Origin: Blepharisma japonicum
Taxonomy: Eukaryota; Ciliophora; Heterotrichea; Heterotrichida; Blepharismidae
Length of the DNA stretch: 64,000 nt
Direction of reading: 5' to 3'
Assembly (NCBI GenBank): GCA_949751835.1
Contig: CATKHK010000016.1
Span: 492,522-556,521 of the forward strand
The notes under the pieces are model-generated. The model was not told the DNA's origin. It worked only from the letters and a program-made list of their open reading frames with translations, and did no database searches. Positions 9,957 to 21,305 of this stretch are shown here, in pieces (position 1 is the first letter of the stretch; every line of letters starts with the position of its first letter). The translations under genes were made by a program, and so were the position numbers.

Positions 9957-11382
9957 TTAAGCTGCTGATAGCAGGCACAGTTGATAGTAATAGCTGCTCG
10001 TGTTCTTTGACAGCTCCTCATGAGTTCCTTTTTCCACTAAAATTCCTTTCTCAACTACAAGGATTTCGTTGCAATCTTTAATAGTCCTAAGTCTGTGAGC
10101 AATAGAAATGACTGTAAAATTTTCTTGCTTCAGCACTTCTTGCAGTTTTGACTCTACAACAGTGTCTAAGGCACTTGTAGATTCATCTAAAACCAAAACT
10201 TTTGATTTTTTTAATAAGAGCTCTTGCAATAGCAACTCTTTGTTTTTGTCCTCCACTAGGCTTACTTCCTCTAAGTCCTAGACCGTATTTTTCTAAGATA
10301 TCTCCTGCTTGAGCTTTTATTAAAGCTTCTCTGGCTTCTTCTTCAGTAGCCAGTTGATTGGCAAGTCTTAGATTGTACATCATGGTCCCTCTAAATAGAA
10401 TAGGCTCTTGGCCGACCCAACAGACGTATTCTCTGAGATGCCTGATATTGTAGTTTTGAATTAAAATGTCGTCAATTTTGATAAGTCCTGCTGTTGGGTT
10501 ATAAAACCTCAATAAAAGTTGGGCAATGGCGAATTTTCCTGAGCCTGTTGAGCCTGCTATGCCAAGAATGTGACCTGATGGGACTTCGAAGCTGACATTT
10601 TGAGAACTGGATTAAATCTGCCTTCATATTTAAAGGAGACCTTTTCGTAGGTAACTTTTCCAGAAAGTGTGTCTCTGACTCCGTCTTTTGAGTCTCCGTT
10701 GACTTCTGGTTTGCACTCAATAATATCGTTCATCTTAATAACACTTTTAATCCCTTCATCTGTATCCTGAGGCAAATACGAAGCACAACTGCACTCTAAG
10801 TTGCAAGCAAAACAGTAAAGAATACATAAACCAAGTTATGTCTGCTCAAATGATTATCTTTTACGAGTGCTGCACCAGTCCAAAATAAAAATCCCATACC
10901 CAAAATATCACAGCTATTTTAAATGAAAATCTAAAAGCATCAGGAATATAAGAAACTGCAATCTCTTTATTTTACTTCTTTGTAAGAATCCACATACCTT
11001 ACATGGAAATAGTTTGTTTATTTAAAGAATTCACTGTTTTTATGTTTTTCAAACAGTCAAAAGCAATCTGGGTTATTCGAGCATGGGTCATCTTATCATT
11101 TTGTCTGAAAACGTCACTACTTAGATGCACTACAGTCATTATACCAAAAAAGAATATCACTATTAAAGCATAGAACCAATCTTTGCAGAGGGTCTATATA
11201 ACAGCTGACACAATGCTTGAAATAGTGAGCAGCTTGAAAATCAAATCTGTACCTCCAATTGAGGAAATTTTATCGCAATCATTAGAAAATGTATAAAACA
11301 GCAATGCTGGGCTATTGATTGGCTTATCGAAGAAGTTTTGGCCATAATAAAGAATATAGCTCGATTGTTGAACAACTCTCAA
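9957..11382 (-). pseudogene. Truncated, frameshifted ABCB transporter relic
   Basis: This 1.4-kb segment is clearly homologous to the end (TMD2-NBD2) of the two flanking ABC genes, about 90 percent alike by eye at DNA level in NBD2. It lacks the whole first half. Lesions visible: an extra T in the run before AATAAGAGCTC (near 10210), a 12-bp in-frame loss near 10277, a missing T near 10600 (GACATTTTGAG against GACATTTTTGAG), and more indels at about 10780-11000. NBD2 fragments keep the signature SGGQKQR and LVLDESTSALD, with Ala changed to Ser. Homology ends abruptly near 11382. It lies between the two intact copies in the same orientation, as expected from tandem duplication and decay. Confidence 0.9.
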
Positions 11383-12485
11383 TTTTTATACAACTTTTTG
11401 GATCCCCTATAATGAGTGAATTTTTAATAAATAAATTTAATGCTAAATTAAGATAATTCAAAGCTAATTTTAGGCAATTAAAATGGAATGCTGAGGTTTA
11501 GTGAGGGAAATTACTTAATTATCAGCAAAATTTATTAATCCTATTTATTTTAAAAGAAGCAAAAAATGGGAGAAAATAATATAATAATAATTTTCATATT
11601 TATGCAGGAACTGCTTATAGATAATTAAGCAATCATTATGTTGGCTATTCAGCAAATTCACAAAAAAAATCAGAATTTGATTTGAGTATCATCTCAAATA
11701 CATCTCTCCAAAATTTAAATCCTTAATAAAATTTGTATAGAATGTTCTATAGAATATAGGATTAGTTTTTCATGGCACCAAAAGCAGAGCAATATATTTT
11801 TTATTATTAAATTATTCTTTTTCGTATATTATTATTATTATTAGTTATAGAAATAAACACTTTATCTAATCTATTAACATAATTAATCTAAGTTTAAAGC
11901 AATTTAATAAATGTTTAATTTATTAGATAAGATTAGAATTTTATTCAGCAGGGGTTTGAGAATGAAAGCTTTTTGGAGATTTCAGATGGTTTCTTCAAGG
12001 ATCTTAGAAGATTTCTTCTTTTTTTCCTCTCAGATAAATAAATTTTACAGAGTAAAAATAATACACCGAAATGCCCTTAAAAGCTAAAATATTTGGTTAT
12101 AAAGACTTCAAAATAAGGCCTCAACGTCTTGCCATCATCAATTAAATATAATAAAATTCTTTTGGAGTAATATTTTGTCTCTCTCTCAAAAAAATTTTAA
12201 GTCTATTGATGCCTGACCCTTAATATTTTATATTAAATTTATAAATAGTAACTTAACAAATTTTCTTACTGAAAAAGCCCTCTAAAAACTGCGCGAGAAC
12301 CCTTTGAAAAATATTACAATATAACTTAAGAGTCCGATTCCCTTATTTGTAGCTAAATATATTGATATAGTAAAGTAGCATTACTTGAATATTTTTATCT
12401 TTACTTTAAAAATCCAAATTTTTTACTTAAAAAATAATATTCTTTAAATTAACATTCAAAATATAATATAATCATTTTTATCTAA
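11383..12485. other. Intergenic, no feature seen
   Basis: About 1.1 kb of very AT-rich DNA between the ABC relic and ABC copy 2. No open frame of note and no RNA gene recognised. Homology to the ABC genes stops at the left edge. Confidence 0.6.
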
Positions 12486-15400
12486 TTAAGCTGTTGATAG
12501 TTGGCACAATTGATAGTAATAACCATTTGGATTCTTTGATAACTCCTCATGACTCCCTTTTTCCACTAAAATTCCTTTTTCAATCACAATTATTTCATCG
12601 CAGTCTTTAATAGTTCTCAGTCTGTGTGCAACAGAAATGACTGTAAAATTTTCTTGTTTCAGTACTTCTTGGAGTTTAGACTCTACCACAGTGTCTAAGG
12701 CACTTGTAGCTTCATCTAAAACCAAAATTTTAGGCTTTCTTATAAGAGCTCTTGCAATGGCAACTCTTTGTTTTTGTCCTCCACTAAGCTTGCTTCCTCT
12801 CAGCCCTACATCGTTGTCTAGACCGTATTTTTCTAAGATATCACCTGCTTGAGCTTTTATTAAAGCTTCTCTAGCTTCTTCTTCAGTAGCCAGTTGATTG
12901 GCAAGTCTTAGATTGTACATCATGGTCCCTCTAAATAGAATAGGCTCTTGGCCGACCCAACAGACGAATTGTCTGAGATGTCTTATATTGTAGTTTTGGA
13001 TTAAAACATCGTCAATTTTGATAAGTCCTGCTGTTGGGTTATAAAATCGTAATAAAAGCTGAGCAATGGTGGATTTTCCTGAGCCTGTTGATCCTGTTAT
13101 ACCAAGGGTATGTCCTGCTGGGACTTCGAAACTGACATTTTTGAGAACTGGGTTAACTCTGCCTTCGTATTTAAAGCAGACACCTTCATAGGTAACTTTT
13201 CCAGAAATTGGGTCTGTGACTCCATCTTTTGAATCTCCATTGATTTCTGGCTCATACTCAATAATATCATTCATCTTAATAGCACTTTTAATCCCTTCAT
13301 CTGTATCCTGAGGCAAAAACGAAAGCACAAGCGCACTATAAGTGGCAAGCAAAATGATAAAGAAAACATAAAGTAAGTTGTCTCTGCTCAAATGTTTCTC
13401 TTTTACTTGTGCCGCACCAATCCAAAGTGAAAATCCCCACACAAAAAACATAATAGCTAATTTCAATGAAAATCTAATAGCCTCAGGAATATAAGAAACC
13501 ACAATCCCTTTATTAGCCTCTTTACAAGAATTCACGTATTTGACGTGGAAATAGTCTTGTTTATTTAAAGAATTTACTGTTTTTATGTTTGTCAAACAGT
13601 CAAAAGCAATCTGGGTTGTTTGAGGAGGAGTCATTTTATCATTCTGCCTGAAAATGTCACCGCCCATATTCACCACAATCAAGATGGAGAACAGCCCTGT
13701 CACTATTAAAGCATAAACCCAATCTTTACAGAGAACCCATATAATGGCTAGTATAAGGCTGGAAATGGTAAGCAACTGGAAAATCAAAACTGAGCCTCCA
13801 ATTGAAGAAATTTTTTCGCAATCTTTTGAAAAGGTATAAGACAGTAATGCTGGGTTATTAATTGGTTTGTCGAAGAATTTTTGGTCATAATAGAGAATAG
13901 CGTTCATCCCTCTCATTCTGATATCGTCTGTAAATAATGCAGCTATCCTACCCAGCGCACCATATAAAGTAACAATAGTGACAAAAGCAATTGCTCCCAA
14001 TATAACAGACCACCACAAATTGTCCCATGTAGTGTCTTGTAGCTCTGCACCTTCATCTTCTGTAACGCTTATGATATCATCTGCATAAAAAAATCCCATG
14101 ACAGGATAGCAAAGTCCAGCTATAATTGCGCAAACAGCAGCTAAAAGCATCCAATCCCACTGTTTAAGAAGTTGGACTTGGATTCCTTTCATGTATTTGG
14201 ATTTGTCAGCTTTGACTCTCTTGTAGATTGAGGTTTGGTAGCTCATCGCGTCTTGGTCTCTTTCTGATTCAGCTTCTTTGGAAGATGGGGCGTCTTCTTC
14301 CATAGCTTTTTCAGTCTTAGATTGGATTTCGCAGTATCTGGCATATCGACCGTTAAGCTTGATCAAGGACTCGTGATTTCCTTCTTCAACGACCACTCCT
14401 TCAGAAATCACAATGATTTTATTCGCGTTTTTGACTGAACTGAGTCTTTGAGCGACGATAATTGTTGTTCTGTTTTGGGACACTTTATCAAGGGTGACTT
14501 GGATTTTTTTCTCAGTTTTTACATCTAAGGCACTTGTTGCTTCATCTAGTAGTAAAATGCTTGGGCTCTTAAGCAAAGCTCTTGCAATAGCAACTCTTTG
14601 CTTTTGGCCTCCAGAAAGTAAAGATCCTTTAATCCCTACATATGTGTTGAATTTATTTTCAAGATCTTCAATAAACGTTGCTTCAGCTTCTCTTGCAGCA
14701 TTCTCAATTTCTTCATCAGTCGCGTCCATTCTGCCAATTTTGATATTTTCCTTTATAGTTGTGTTAAATAAAATTGGTTCCTGGCTAACTAAGCCTACAA
14801 AGCCTCTCAAAGCTGAAATATCATATTGTGTAATATCAACCCCATCGATCAATATTGTCCCTTTTTCAGGGTAGTAAAACCCTTCAATAAGCTGAATTAT
14901 CGTACTTTTGCCTGAGCCAGTCTGTCCTACAATGGCTAATGACTCTTTTTCTTTGACTTTAAAAGATACCCCTTTAAGGATCGGGACGTCTTTTTTGGTT
15001 GGGTACCTGAAATGAACGTTTTCAAAATCGATGTCTCCTTTGATTGATTTTGGCTTTAAGTATCCTCCATATCTTTTATTAACCTGGACAATTTCATGGA
15101 CTCTGGCAGCTGCCACTTTTGCGTTGTTAATTACATTGATTACAGTGACAAAGATGCCTTGGAAAAAGGCTGTTATCATAAAGCATAGAGACACGACAAT
15201 AATATCTTTACGCTCGATTTCTTCGTCAAGAGTCCAGTTGTACCTGTTATCTCTTAAGAAAATGGACCCATAGTAGAAAGTAACACCAGTTAGCACAAAA
15301 AAAATCACTGCTGTTATACTATATAGAAACCCTTGGTAAATCCCAATTTTTGTAGTTTCATCTCTTAGGGTTTTAAGCTCTGAGTGATAAAGCTCAGTTC

Positions 15401-16142
15401 TTGGTTTCTGTGCATTGCAGGAAGCAATTGTTTTGACCCCTTCAAAGCTTTCTTCTGCAATCCCTCCAGCTAATTTGTACTTTTCTTGCTTTGTTATTGC
15501 GGAATCAATTGTTATTTTCTCGTAAACTACAATCCCGAAAAACTGGAATGGGATCGGAATCAGAGCAATCAAGGTCAGCTGCAAGTTAATGATTCCTGTA
15601 AAAACAAATAGTGCGAAATATGAAATAGCCATTGAGAGCTGCAAGAAAAACTTCAGCCCGACCCCTTGTTCAATTGCGTCAATGTCCATATCAATAGCAC
15701 TTGACAGCTCAGATGGATTGTTTTTGTCGTACCATTTGACAGGTCTGTTTATAACAGTATAAAAATAGACACTTCTCCATTTCAGTGAAATACTTTTAGC
15801 TGCTAATAGCAAGCAGATAACAGAAACCCAGCCTAACATTAAGCACAAGACTCCTCCTATAAGCATCCATACACAAACATCTCTCATTCCTTCATAAAAC
15901 TCATCATCGTCTTCTGGATTCTCATAGACCGCTTCTATACCTTCTCCTAGTTGGTAAAACAAATAAAATGGGAATAATCTGAAAATCATGATCATTGTAA
16001 AGCCAACAGTAATTAAAGTTCATTCATATCTTCCTGCATATGAAAAAAGAAGCTTTATGCTGGCTTTTGAGCTCAGATCTTCTGATTTGACGAGGGGCTT
16101 TGAGTCCTCGCGTTCATCTTTGTTTTTAGAAGATTTTGACAT
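12486..16142 (-). CDS. ABCB-type full ABC transporter, copy 2
   Basis: 1218 residues, a close paralogue of the gene at 4737-8390 throughout. The true start is MSKSSKNKDEREDSKPLVK at 16142. An in-frame TGA (Trp, at RYEWTLITVG) near residue 43 would otherwise cut off the N-terminus. NBD1: GQTGSGKST, LLSGGQKQR, ILLLDEATSALD, H-loop IIVAQRLSS (Gln again). NBD2: GSTGSGKST, KLSGGQKQR, ILVLDEATSALD, VAHRLRT. The shared Gln in the NBD1 H-loop means the change precedes the duplication. The N-terminal start matches copy 1 (MSKSSENKDK), which supports both choices. Expected to be a membrane exporter of unknown substrate. Confidence 0.93.
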
Positions 16143-17721
16143 TTATATAATTTCGCAGCGAAACGAATATAAAAAGGTTTTTATAAGAGGTTTAAACTCA
16201 ATAGGTAGATACGCTTATTAAAAGGGATGAAGATTAAGCGAAAAACGGCTAGGTCAGGGAAAGATAGTGTAAAGAGTGCGTATTGGAAGAGTTGAAAAAA
16301 TAAGGGGTTGAGAGGGAAGATAGAAGCTAAGGAGAGGGCCCTATTAAAAAATTTGCTGCTTCAAATTCTTATGTTTTTAAAAAAAAATTAGATTAAATAA
16401 TAGTAAAGAATTTAGGCTATTTTGGTATAGTATTTTCGAAAGAATTATTTCTTTATGATTTTTGGATAATATGCTGAATTTGTTTGGCCCATTTTATTTT
16501 CATTTAAATATGTTCATTCATAATATAAATTTCATATTTTATGCCTATTCTATGGAAAGTGTTATGGTATGATTATTCATATAATTTTAGGCAACAATTT
16601 CTGTAATACAATCTTATCAGCTACTAATAACAGGATTGACGTTTTATTATAAGTATATTTTTCTGTTTTATTTCTCAATTTAATATTATAATTATTAGAA
16701 TTTTTCTTATTAGTTAAATGATGAATAAAAACTTTTTATTCGCTTCATGAGGAGCTATTAGTTAAATGCCGACATTTTGTTTTAATGAGACATTTATGCA
16801 AGGCTTAGCTTCTTTGTAGCACCAAGATGAGCTTTAATCAAGATTCAGCAGTTTTTTCTTCTAATTTTGCACAAAGGTATCTTTTTCAGATAAAATTTCT
16901 AACCAACAGGATGATAAAAAGTCCAAGCCTATTTGAAATCTTGGAGCTTTGCATTCGATTATATGGGTAGCCAAAGAATATAGGTTTATGAATGAATAAC
17001 TTATAAGCTTCGTTAATTTCTAAAGTAAAATTTCATTTTTTACGTTCCTGGATTTCATGGGATCATTCAAGCTTATTGACCCTTTTATCTTATTTGAATT
17101 TGTTCTATCCTCTTCAAATTTGCTTTTTTGAGGTTGGTGATTTTCAGCAGAATCTTTAATTCCTCTGCCATAAATTAAAGAGAATAGGAGAAAAATAAAG
17201 AGCGAGCTTAATTTCTTCAGCAGAGTTTTAAATCTCGAAATTCGTTTTTTTTATTAATCGTAAGTCATTCACTTTAGATGCAGTTTTTCTTATATTCAAT
17301 GCAACTTTTTTAAGCTTTCACCTTCTTTTGGTTGTTCTAGCCTTTTAACTAGTTATATTTGGGGAATTATAATTCCCCAAATCTTTATCAGTCTCAAATA
17401 TGATTTTATAGCATCCTCTCAGACTTCACATCTTAAATTGAATTCTTTCTTTCGATAAGAGAGTAAATGGAAGAGAAATATGAAATCCATAAAGATTTCA
17501 GAAGCAATTTTTCGTTAATAAATAATGCCCTAATGGCTAAGTCATAATAATTTTATGTTATGATATAAACCTTAGCATTTAATATCAAAATTTTTATTAT
17601 CAATTCAGAGTGCCATTATTATGCAGCATTGTTATGAACTTATTTATGCACAATTTTCTATCCTTTTTAAACTCTCTTTCACTTCAGCTTTTCTTATTAA
17701 TCTCAGCTTAAATCTGACAAA
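16143..17721. other. Intergenic, possible minus-strand relic
   Basis: About 1.6 kb of AT-rich DNA. On the minus strand between roughly 17240 and 17020 an open frame reads a signal-peptide-like stretch (LLKKLSSLFIFLLFSLIYG) followed by a hydrophilic tail ending NEILL and TAG. It has no ATG, because a TAA lies just upstream in frame. After the TAG the same frame stays open for about 55 more codons. This could be a dead secreted-protein gene. I cannot show that it is expressed. Confidence 0.35.
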
Positions 17722-19155
17722 ATGTTAGCACTAAATATGTCAAGGATCAAAGTCAAGTGGAACAAGCAAGAGTTCTCTGTCGACGTCGACCTCAACGAAC
17801 AAGTTTCCCTGCTCAAGAGCCAGTTACTTTCACTATCAGGTGTCCTCCCTGAAAAACAAAAACTTATGCTGAAAGGCAAAGTTCTGCAAGATTCCCAGAT
17901 TCTTAGTCAAGCGGGAATCAAAGAAAACATCACCATCATGATGATGGGAACCGCCACTGAGTTTGTCGAGCCAAAAGAAGAAATAAAGTTCGTAGAAGAC
18001 CTCACCCCTCAAGAAAAAGCCCTTGCTTACAAACAATCAGAAGGTGTCCCTATCCCTGCTGGCCTGGTCAATCTTGGGAACACCTGCTATATGAACAGCA
18101 CCCTGCAGTGCTTACGCCGAGTACCTGAGCTGTCGCAAGCCTTAGGTAACTACAGCTTGACGAATCCTAATGATTTGACCCAGAAATTGACCCATGAGCT
18201 TAAAGAGCTCTTCAAAAATATCGAGCTTGTAGGGAATGCATTTACCCCATTTACCTTTGTCCACGCCTTAAGGACGACTTTTCCGCTGTTTGACGAAACA
18301 GATGAAGAAGGAAGACACAAGCAGCAGGACGCTGAAGAGTGCTTGACTAATGTGCTAGAAACAGCAAGGACGCAGCTGAATGTGCCGAATGGGACAGGGT
18401 GGAGCGGAAATGTGATTGAAGACCTGTTTGGGATTGAATTCCAGACGACTATTAAATGTGAAGAAAGCCCTGAGGAGCCGCCACAGACGATGGTTGAGTA
18501 TTCAAAGAAACTTATGTGTATTATTGATAATGAAGGACAGCCAGTAGACCATTTGCCAGATGGGATTAGAGCAGGGCTGGAAGGGGTCATTGAAAAACAG
18601 TCAGAATCACTGGGGAGAAATGCACAGTACAAAAAGACCCAAAGAATAAACAGACTGCCAGGGTACCTTGTGGTGCAGTTTGTAAGGTTTATTTGGAAGA
18701 GGGCTTCATCTGTAGCTGGGACAAAAGATGTTAAAGCAAAAATCCTCCGCTCAGTGACCTTCCCTAAGGTCCTTGACACCTATGAATTTTGCAGTGATGA
18801 TCTTAAAAACAGCCTTAATATCGGCAGAGATATGGAAGCCCAGGTAAGAGAAAGAGAGCTCGAAGAAAGCAAAGAAAAACCAAAAGAGCACAAAAGCGGC
18901 ACTTCAGAGTTCGGAACTGGCTTAGACACTGGACATTACCAACTCGTCGGCGTTGTAACACACAAAGGCCGATCTGCAGACTCAGGACATTACGTAGGCT
19001 GGGCATATGTAAAAGACGACATATGGATGAAATATGACGATGATTTTGTGACCCAAGTGACAACTGAAGACATTCTTAATTTGAGAGGTGGAGGGGACTG
19101 GCATATGGCATACTTATTGCTCTATAGAAAAATGCAATTCATGCCTCAAGAATAA
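17722..19155 (+). CDS. USP14: Proteasome-associated deubiquitinase USP14/Ubp6
   Basis: 477 residues. An N-terminal ubiquitin-like domain (about residues 6-80, beginning MSRIKVKWNKQEFSVDV) docks USP14/Ubp6 on the 26S proteasome in other eukaryotes. A USP catalytic domain follows: the Cys box NLGNTCYMNSTLQCL near residue 118 and the His box DSGHYVGWAYV near 420, then WMKYDDDFVT. The UBL-USP order and size fit USP14/Ubp6 (about 480-500 residues). It removes ubiquitin from proteasome-bound substrates. The start may be Met1 or Met6; Met6 fits the UBL start better. GC content is higher than in neighbours, as expected for a highly expressed housekeeping gene. Confidence 0.93.
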   Translation: MLALNMSRIKVKWNKQEFSVDVDLNEQVSLLKSQLLSLSGVLPEKQKLMLKGKVLQDSQILSQAGIKENITIMMMGTATEFVEPKEEIKFVEDLTPQEKALAYKQSEGVPIPAGLVNLGNTCYMNSTLQCLRRVPELSQALGNYSLTNPNDLTQKLTHELKELFKNIELVGNAFTPFTFVHALRTTFPLFDETDEEGRHKQQDAEECLTNVLETARTQLNVPNGTGWSGNVIEDLFGIEFQTTIKCEESPEEPPQTMVEYSKKLMCIIDNEGQPVDHLPDGIRAGLEGVIEKQSESLGRNAQYKKTQRINRLPGYLVVQFVRFIWKRASSVAGTKDVKAKILRSVTFPKVLDTYEFCSDDLKNSLNIGRDMEAQVRERELEESKEKPKEHKSGTSEFGTGLDTGHYQLVGVVTHKGRSADSGHYVGWAYVKDDIWMKYDDDFVTQVTTEDILNLRGGGDWHMAYLLLYRKMQFMPQE

Positions 19156-19176
19156 ATAATCGCTATTAAGATTAAT

Positions 19177-19950
19177 ATGGGGAACAACATTTCGAAAATA
19201 TGTAATGCGTGTATGAGGGATAGTGAGTCGTCAGAAATTGTATTATTAGAAAATAAAGAAAAAAATAAGCCAACACAAACAATCCCAATGGTTATTAAAG
19301 GGTTTAATACATGTGAAGTTGTGAATAAATTGGAAATTGTGAAGGCGGAATTTATTGGATTGATAAATGAAGGGATTGAAGGAGGAGACTGTGAAATCGT
19401 TGTGGATAACCCAGATTGCAGAGTCTCTGGAAAAGAAACAGCAGATGGGTATCTGGTTAAGTATCAATTTTTGATGCCATATGAGCCCAGTGTTCTTTTA
19501 TCATTTTTGCAAAAACTTGACAAAAGATCTATATGAGATAAAAATGTGCTGTCAACTGAAAAAATTGCACAAATCGATTTCGATACATGTATAATTCGAA
19601 CAATCTATAAGAAACAATGGACTATTGCATCCCGAGAAAATTTAATTGCTTGTAGAAAGGCAAAAATCGGGAACGCAATCGCAGATTTCAGTACCTCAGT
19701 CGAATCTGACGAATTTCCTATCCAATGCGACTATGTAAGAGTCAAGCTATTTGTAGGTGGATATTATTATGAGCCTATAGAAAAAGATGAAAACGGGAAT
19801 ATTACACGCGTGACGAGTGTTTCACATGTAGATATTGGAATGACCAATGTGATGAATAAATTAGCAAGAAAATTGACATCTACAGGCATTCCAAAATATG
19901 TGAAAACCTTGTTAGGAGAACTAAAAAAAGATTTAGGAGATGCTAATTAA
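19177..19950 (+). CDS. START-domain lipid-binding-like protein, N-myristoylation signal
   Basis: 257 residues. It starts MGNNISKICNACMRD, a myristoylation signal with nearby cysteines that could be palmitoylated, so membrane attachment is likely. From about residue 45 on the sequence has the START pattern (strands with YLVKYQFLMPYEPSVLLSFL; later VRVKLFVGGYYYEPI and DIGMTNVMNKLARKL for the closing helix). One in-frame TGA is read as Trp (SIWDKNVL) in the middle; with TGA as stop the domain would be split in two. It begins only 21 bp after USP14. The START assignment is from fold-like pattern only and needs a profile search. No catalytic role is expected. Confidence 0.65.
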
Positions 19951-19963
19951 TAATATATATTCA

Positions 19964-21265
19964 TTAAGGGTTGACTTTTGGGTGCTTACTGGGGTCTCCT
20001 TCTTCATGCTGTGAATTGGTATTGAGGTTTTCTTGGGATTCTTCTCGCTGCCTCTTTCCAAAAATCCCTAAATCTTTGACTTCAGGTTCTTCAGTTTTTG
20101 CGAGATTTTTAAATAAAGCTTCTGGCTCAGCTTTTCTTTTCCCAAAAATCCCCATATCAACAACTGGCCCTCCAAAAATAGAAGGCTTATTTTCCTCATT
20201 TTTTGCAAAAATATCTTTATTTTCCCCATTATTCTGCTCTTTTTTCCTTTTTCCGAAAGTCCCTAAATCTTTAACTTCCCCTGAAATAGCTGACGATGTA
20301 AACCCTTCATTTGCCTTTTCTTCTTTCTCTTTTTCTTCTTGTAGTATTTTTAAGCTTTGTTCTTGCTCAATAGCGTCTTCTCTCTTCATTTTTACCTCTT
20401 CAATGATATCAGTTAATTCTTTAATTATTTCATAGTCAAAAACTCTCATTTTCACCATTTCCAGCTGTTCTAAAGCCTTTGTAAAATTTTCTGTGGCTTC
20501 TTTTTCTTTTCCTGGCTGATTCAAATAAGTAGTTCCAATAAGAAAATAAAGCTCAGCTTTTCTCCTTGAAAAAATGTCCCCTTCTAGATGTAAAAGCAGC
20601 CCAAGAGCTTCTGAGTATTCTTCACAAGCCCCATTAAAATCTTCATTCCAATTTTTTACATCTCCAAGCCTTGTATAAGTTTTTAGCAAATATTCAGGGT
20701 CATTTTGGTTGCTTTTTAGAATAATTCGACAGGTTTCTAGATTTTCCCATACAATTTGTAAATCCTCAAGCTCATCTTTTTTCTCTGCTGAGGGGTTCTG
20801 TTGTTCTTCTGATGGGCTTGGCTGCTGTTCCTCTTCTTCTGGTTCTTCTTCTGACGACTCGCTTTGCTGCTCGTTAGATTCTCCTTCTCCTTCACTGTTG
20901 CTATTTTCGTTTTCTTGAGAGCCTTCTTGGCTTTCGCCTTCTTCTGCAGATCCTGATTCATTTTCTTCATCATTAGAGTCTTCTTCCTCTTCCGGTAGCT
21001 CAGTTCCAAACAAGTTATCTCCTTGTTCTTCTTCATATTGAACTAGCAAAGCGTCTGCATAGTGATAATAGTATTTGTAAAGTGACATGTCCAGCTCTCC
21101 TCTTTTCGCGCTAAATATCCGTAAACTTTTCCCGAGTTTGTTTACAGCCAGTTCAGTGTTTTTTTCTTTTAGGTCAAAAAGGCCTTGATTAAAAAGTTCT
21201 TCTGGGTCGATTTCAGGGGCTGTGTCTTCTTGAGGCTGGATAACAGGGATGTTAGAGTTTTCCAT
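19964..21265 (-). CDS. NASP: NASP/Hif1-like histone chaperone (SHNi-TPR)
   Basis: 433 residues. The first TPR (about 25-80: ELFNQGLFDLKEKNTELAVN) is interrupted by a very acidic Glu/Ser-rich insert (about 85-165), and TPRs resume (about 170-300). This interrupted-TPR plan is characteristic of NASP/Hif1/Sim3, which carry histone H3-H4. The C-terminus has three copies of a short motif, DLGTFGKRKKEQ, DMGIFGKRKAEPE and DLGIFGKRQREE, each basic and probably part of nuclear import or histone binding. Start MENSNIPV, stop TAA. It is convergent with the START gene, with only 13 bp between the stops. Confidence 0.82.
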   Translation of the reverse strand: MENSNIPVIQPQEDTAPEIDPEELFNQGLFDLKEKNTELAVNKLGKSLRIFSAKRGELDMSLYKYYYHYADALLVQYEEEQGDNLFGTELPEEEEDSNDEENESGSAEEGESQEGSQENENSNSEGEGESNEQQSESSEEEPEEEEQQPSPSEEQQNPSAEKKDELEDLQIVWENLETCRIILKSNQNDPEYLLKTYTRLGDVKNWNEDFNGACEEYSEALGLLLHLEGDIFSRRKAELYFLIGTTYLNQPGKEKEATENFTKALEQLEMVKMRVFDYEIIKELTDIIEEVKMKREDAIEQEQSLKILQEEKEKEEKANEGFTSSAISGEVKDLGTFGKRKKEQNNGENKDIFAKNEENKPSIFGGPVVDMGIFGKRKAEPEALFKNLAKTEEPEVKDLGIFGKRQREESQENLNTNSQHEEGDPSKHPKVNP

Positions 21266-21305
21266 TTGTAATAGTTTAAATATTATATAATTATTTATAA
21301 ATAAA

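Noticed and set aside
18150-18779. 209-codon minus-strand frame inside USP14
   Set aside because: Shadow of a strongly conserved plus-strand gene.
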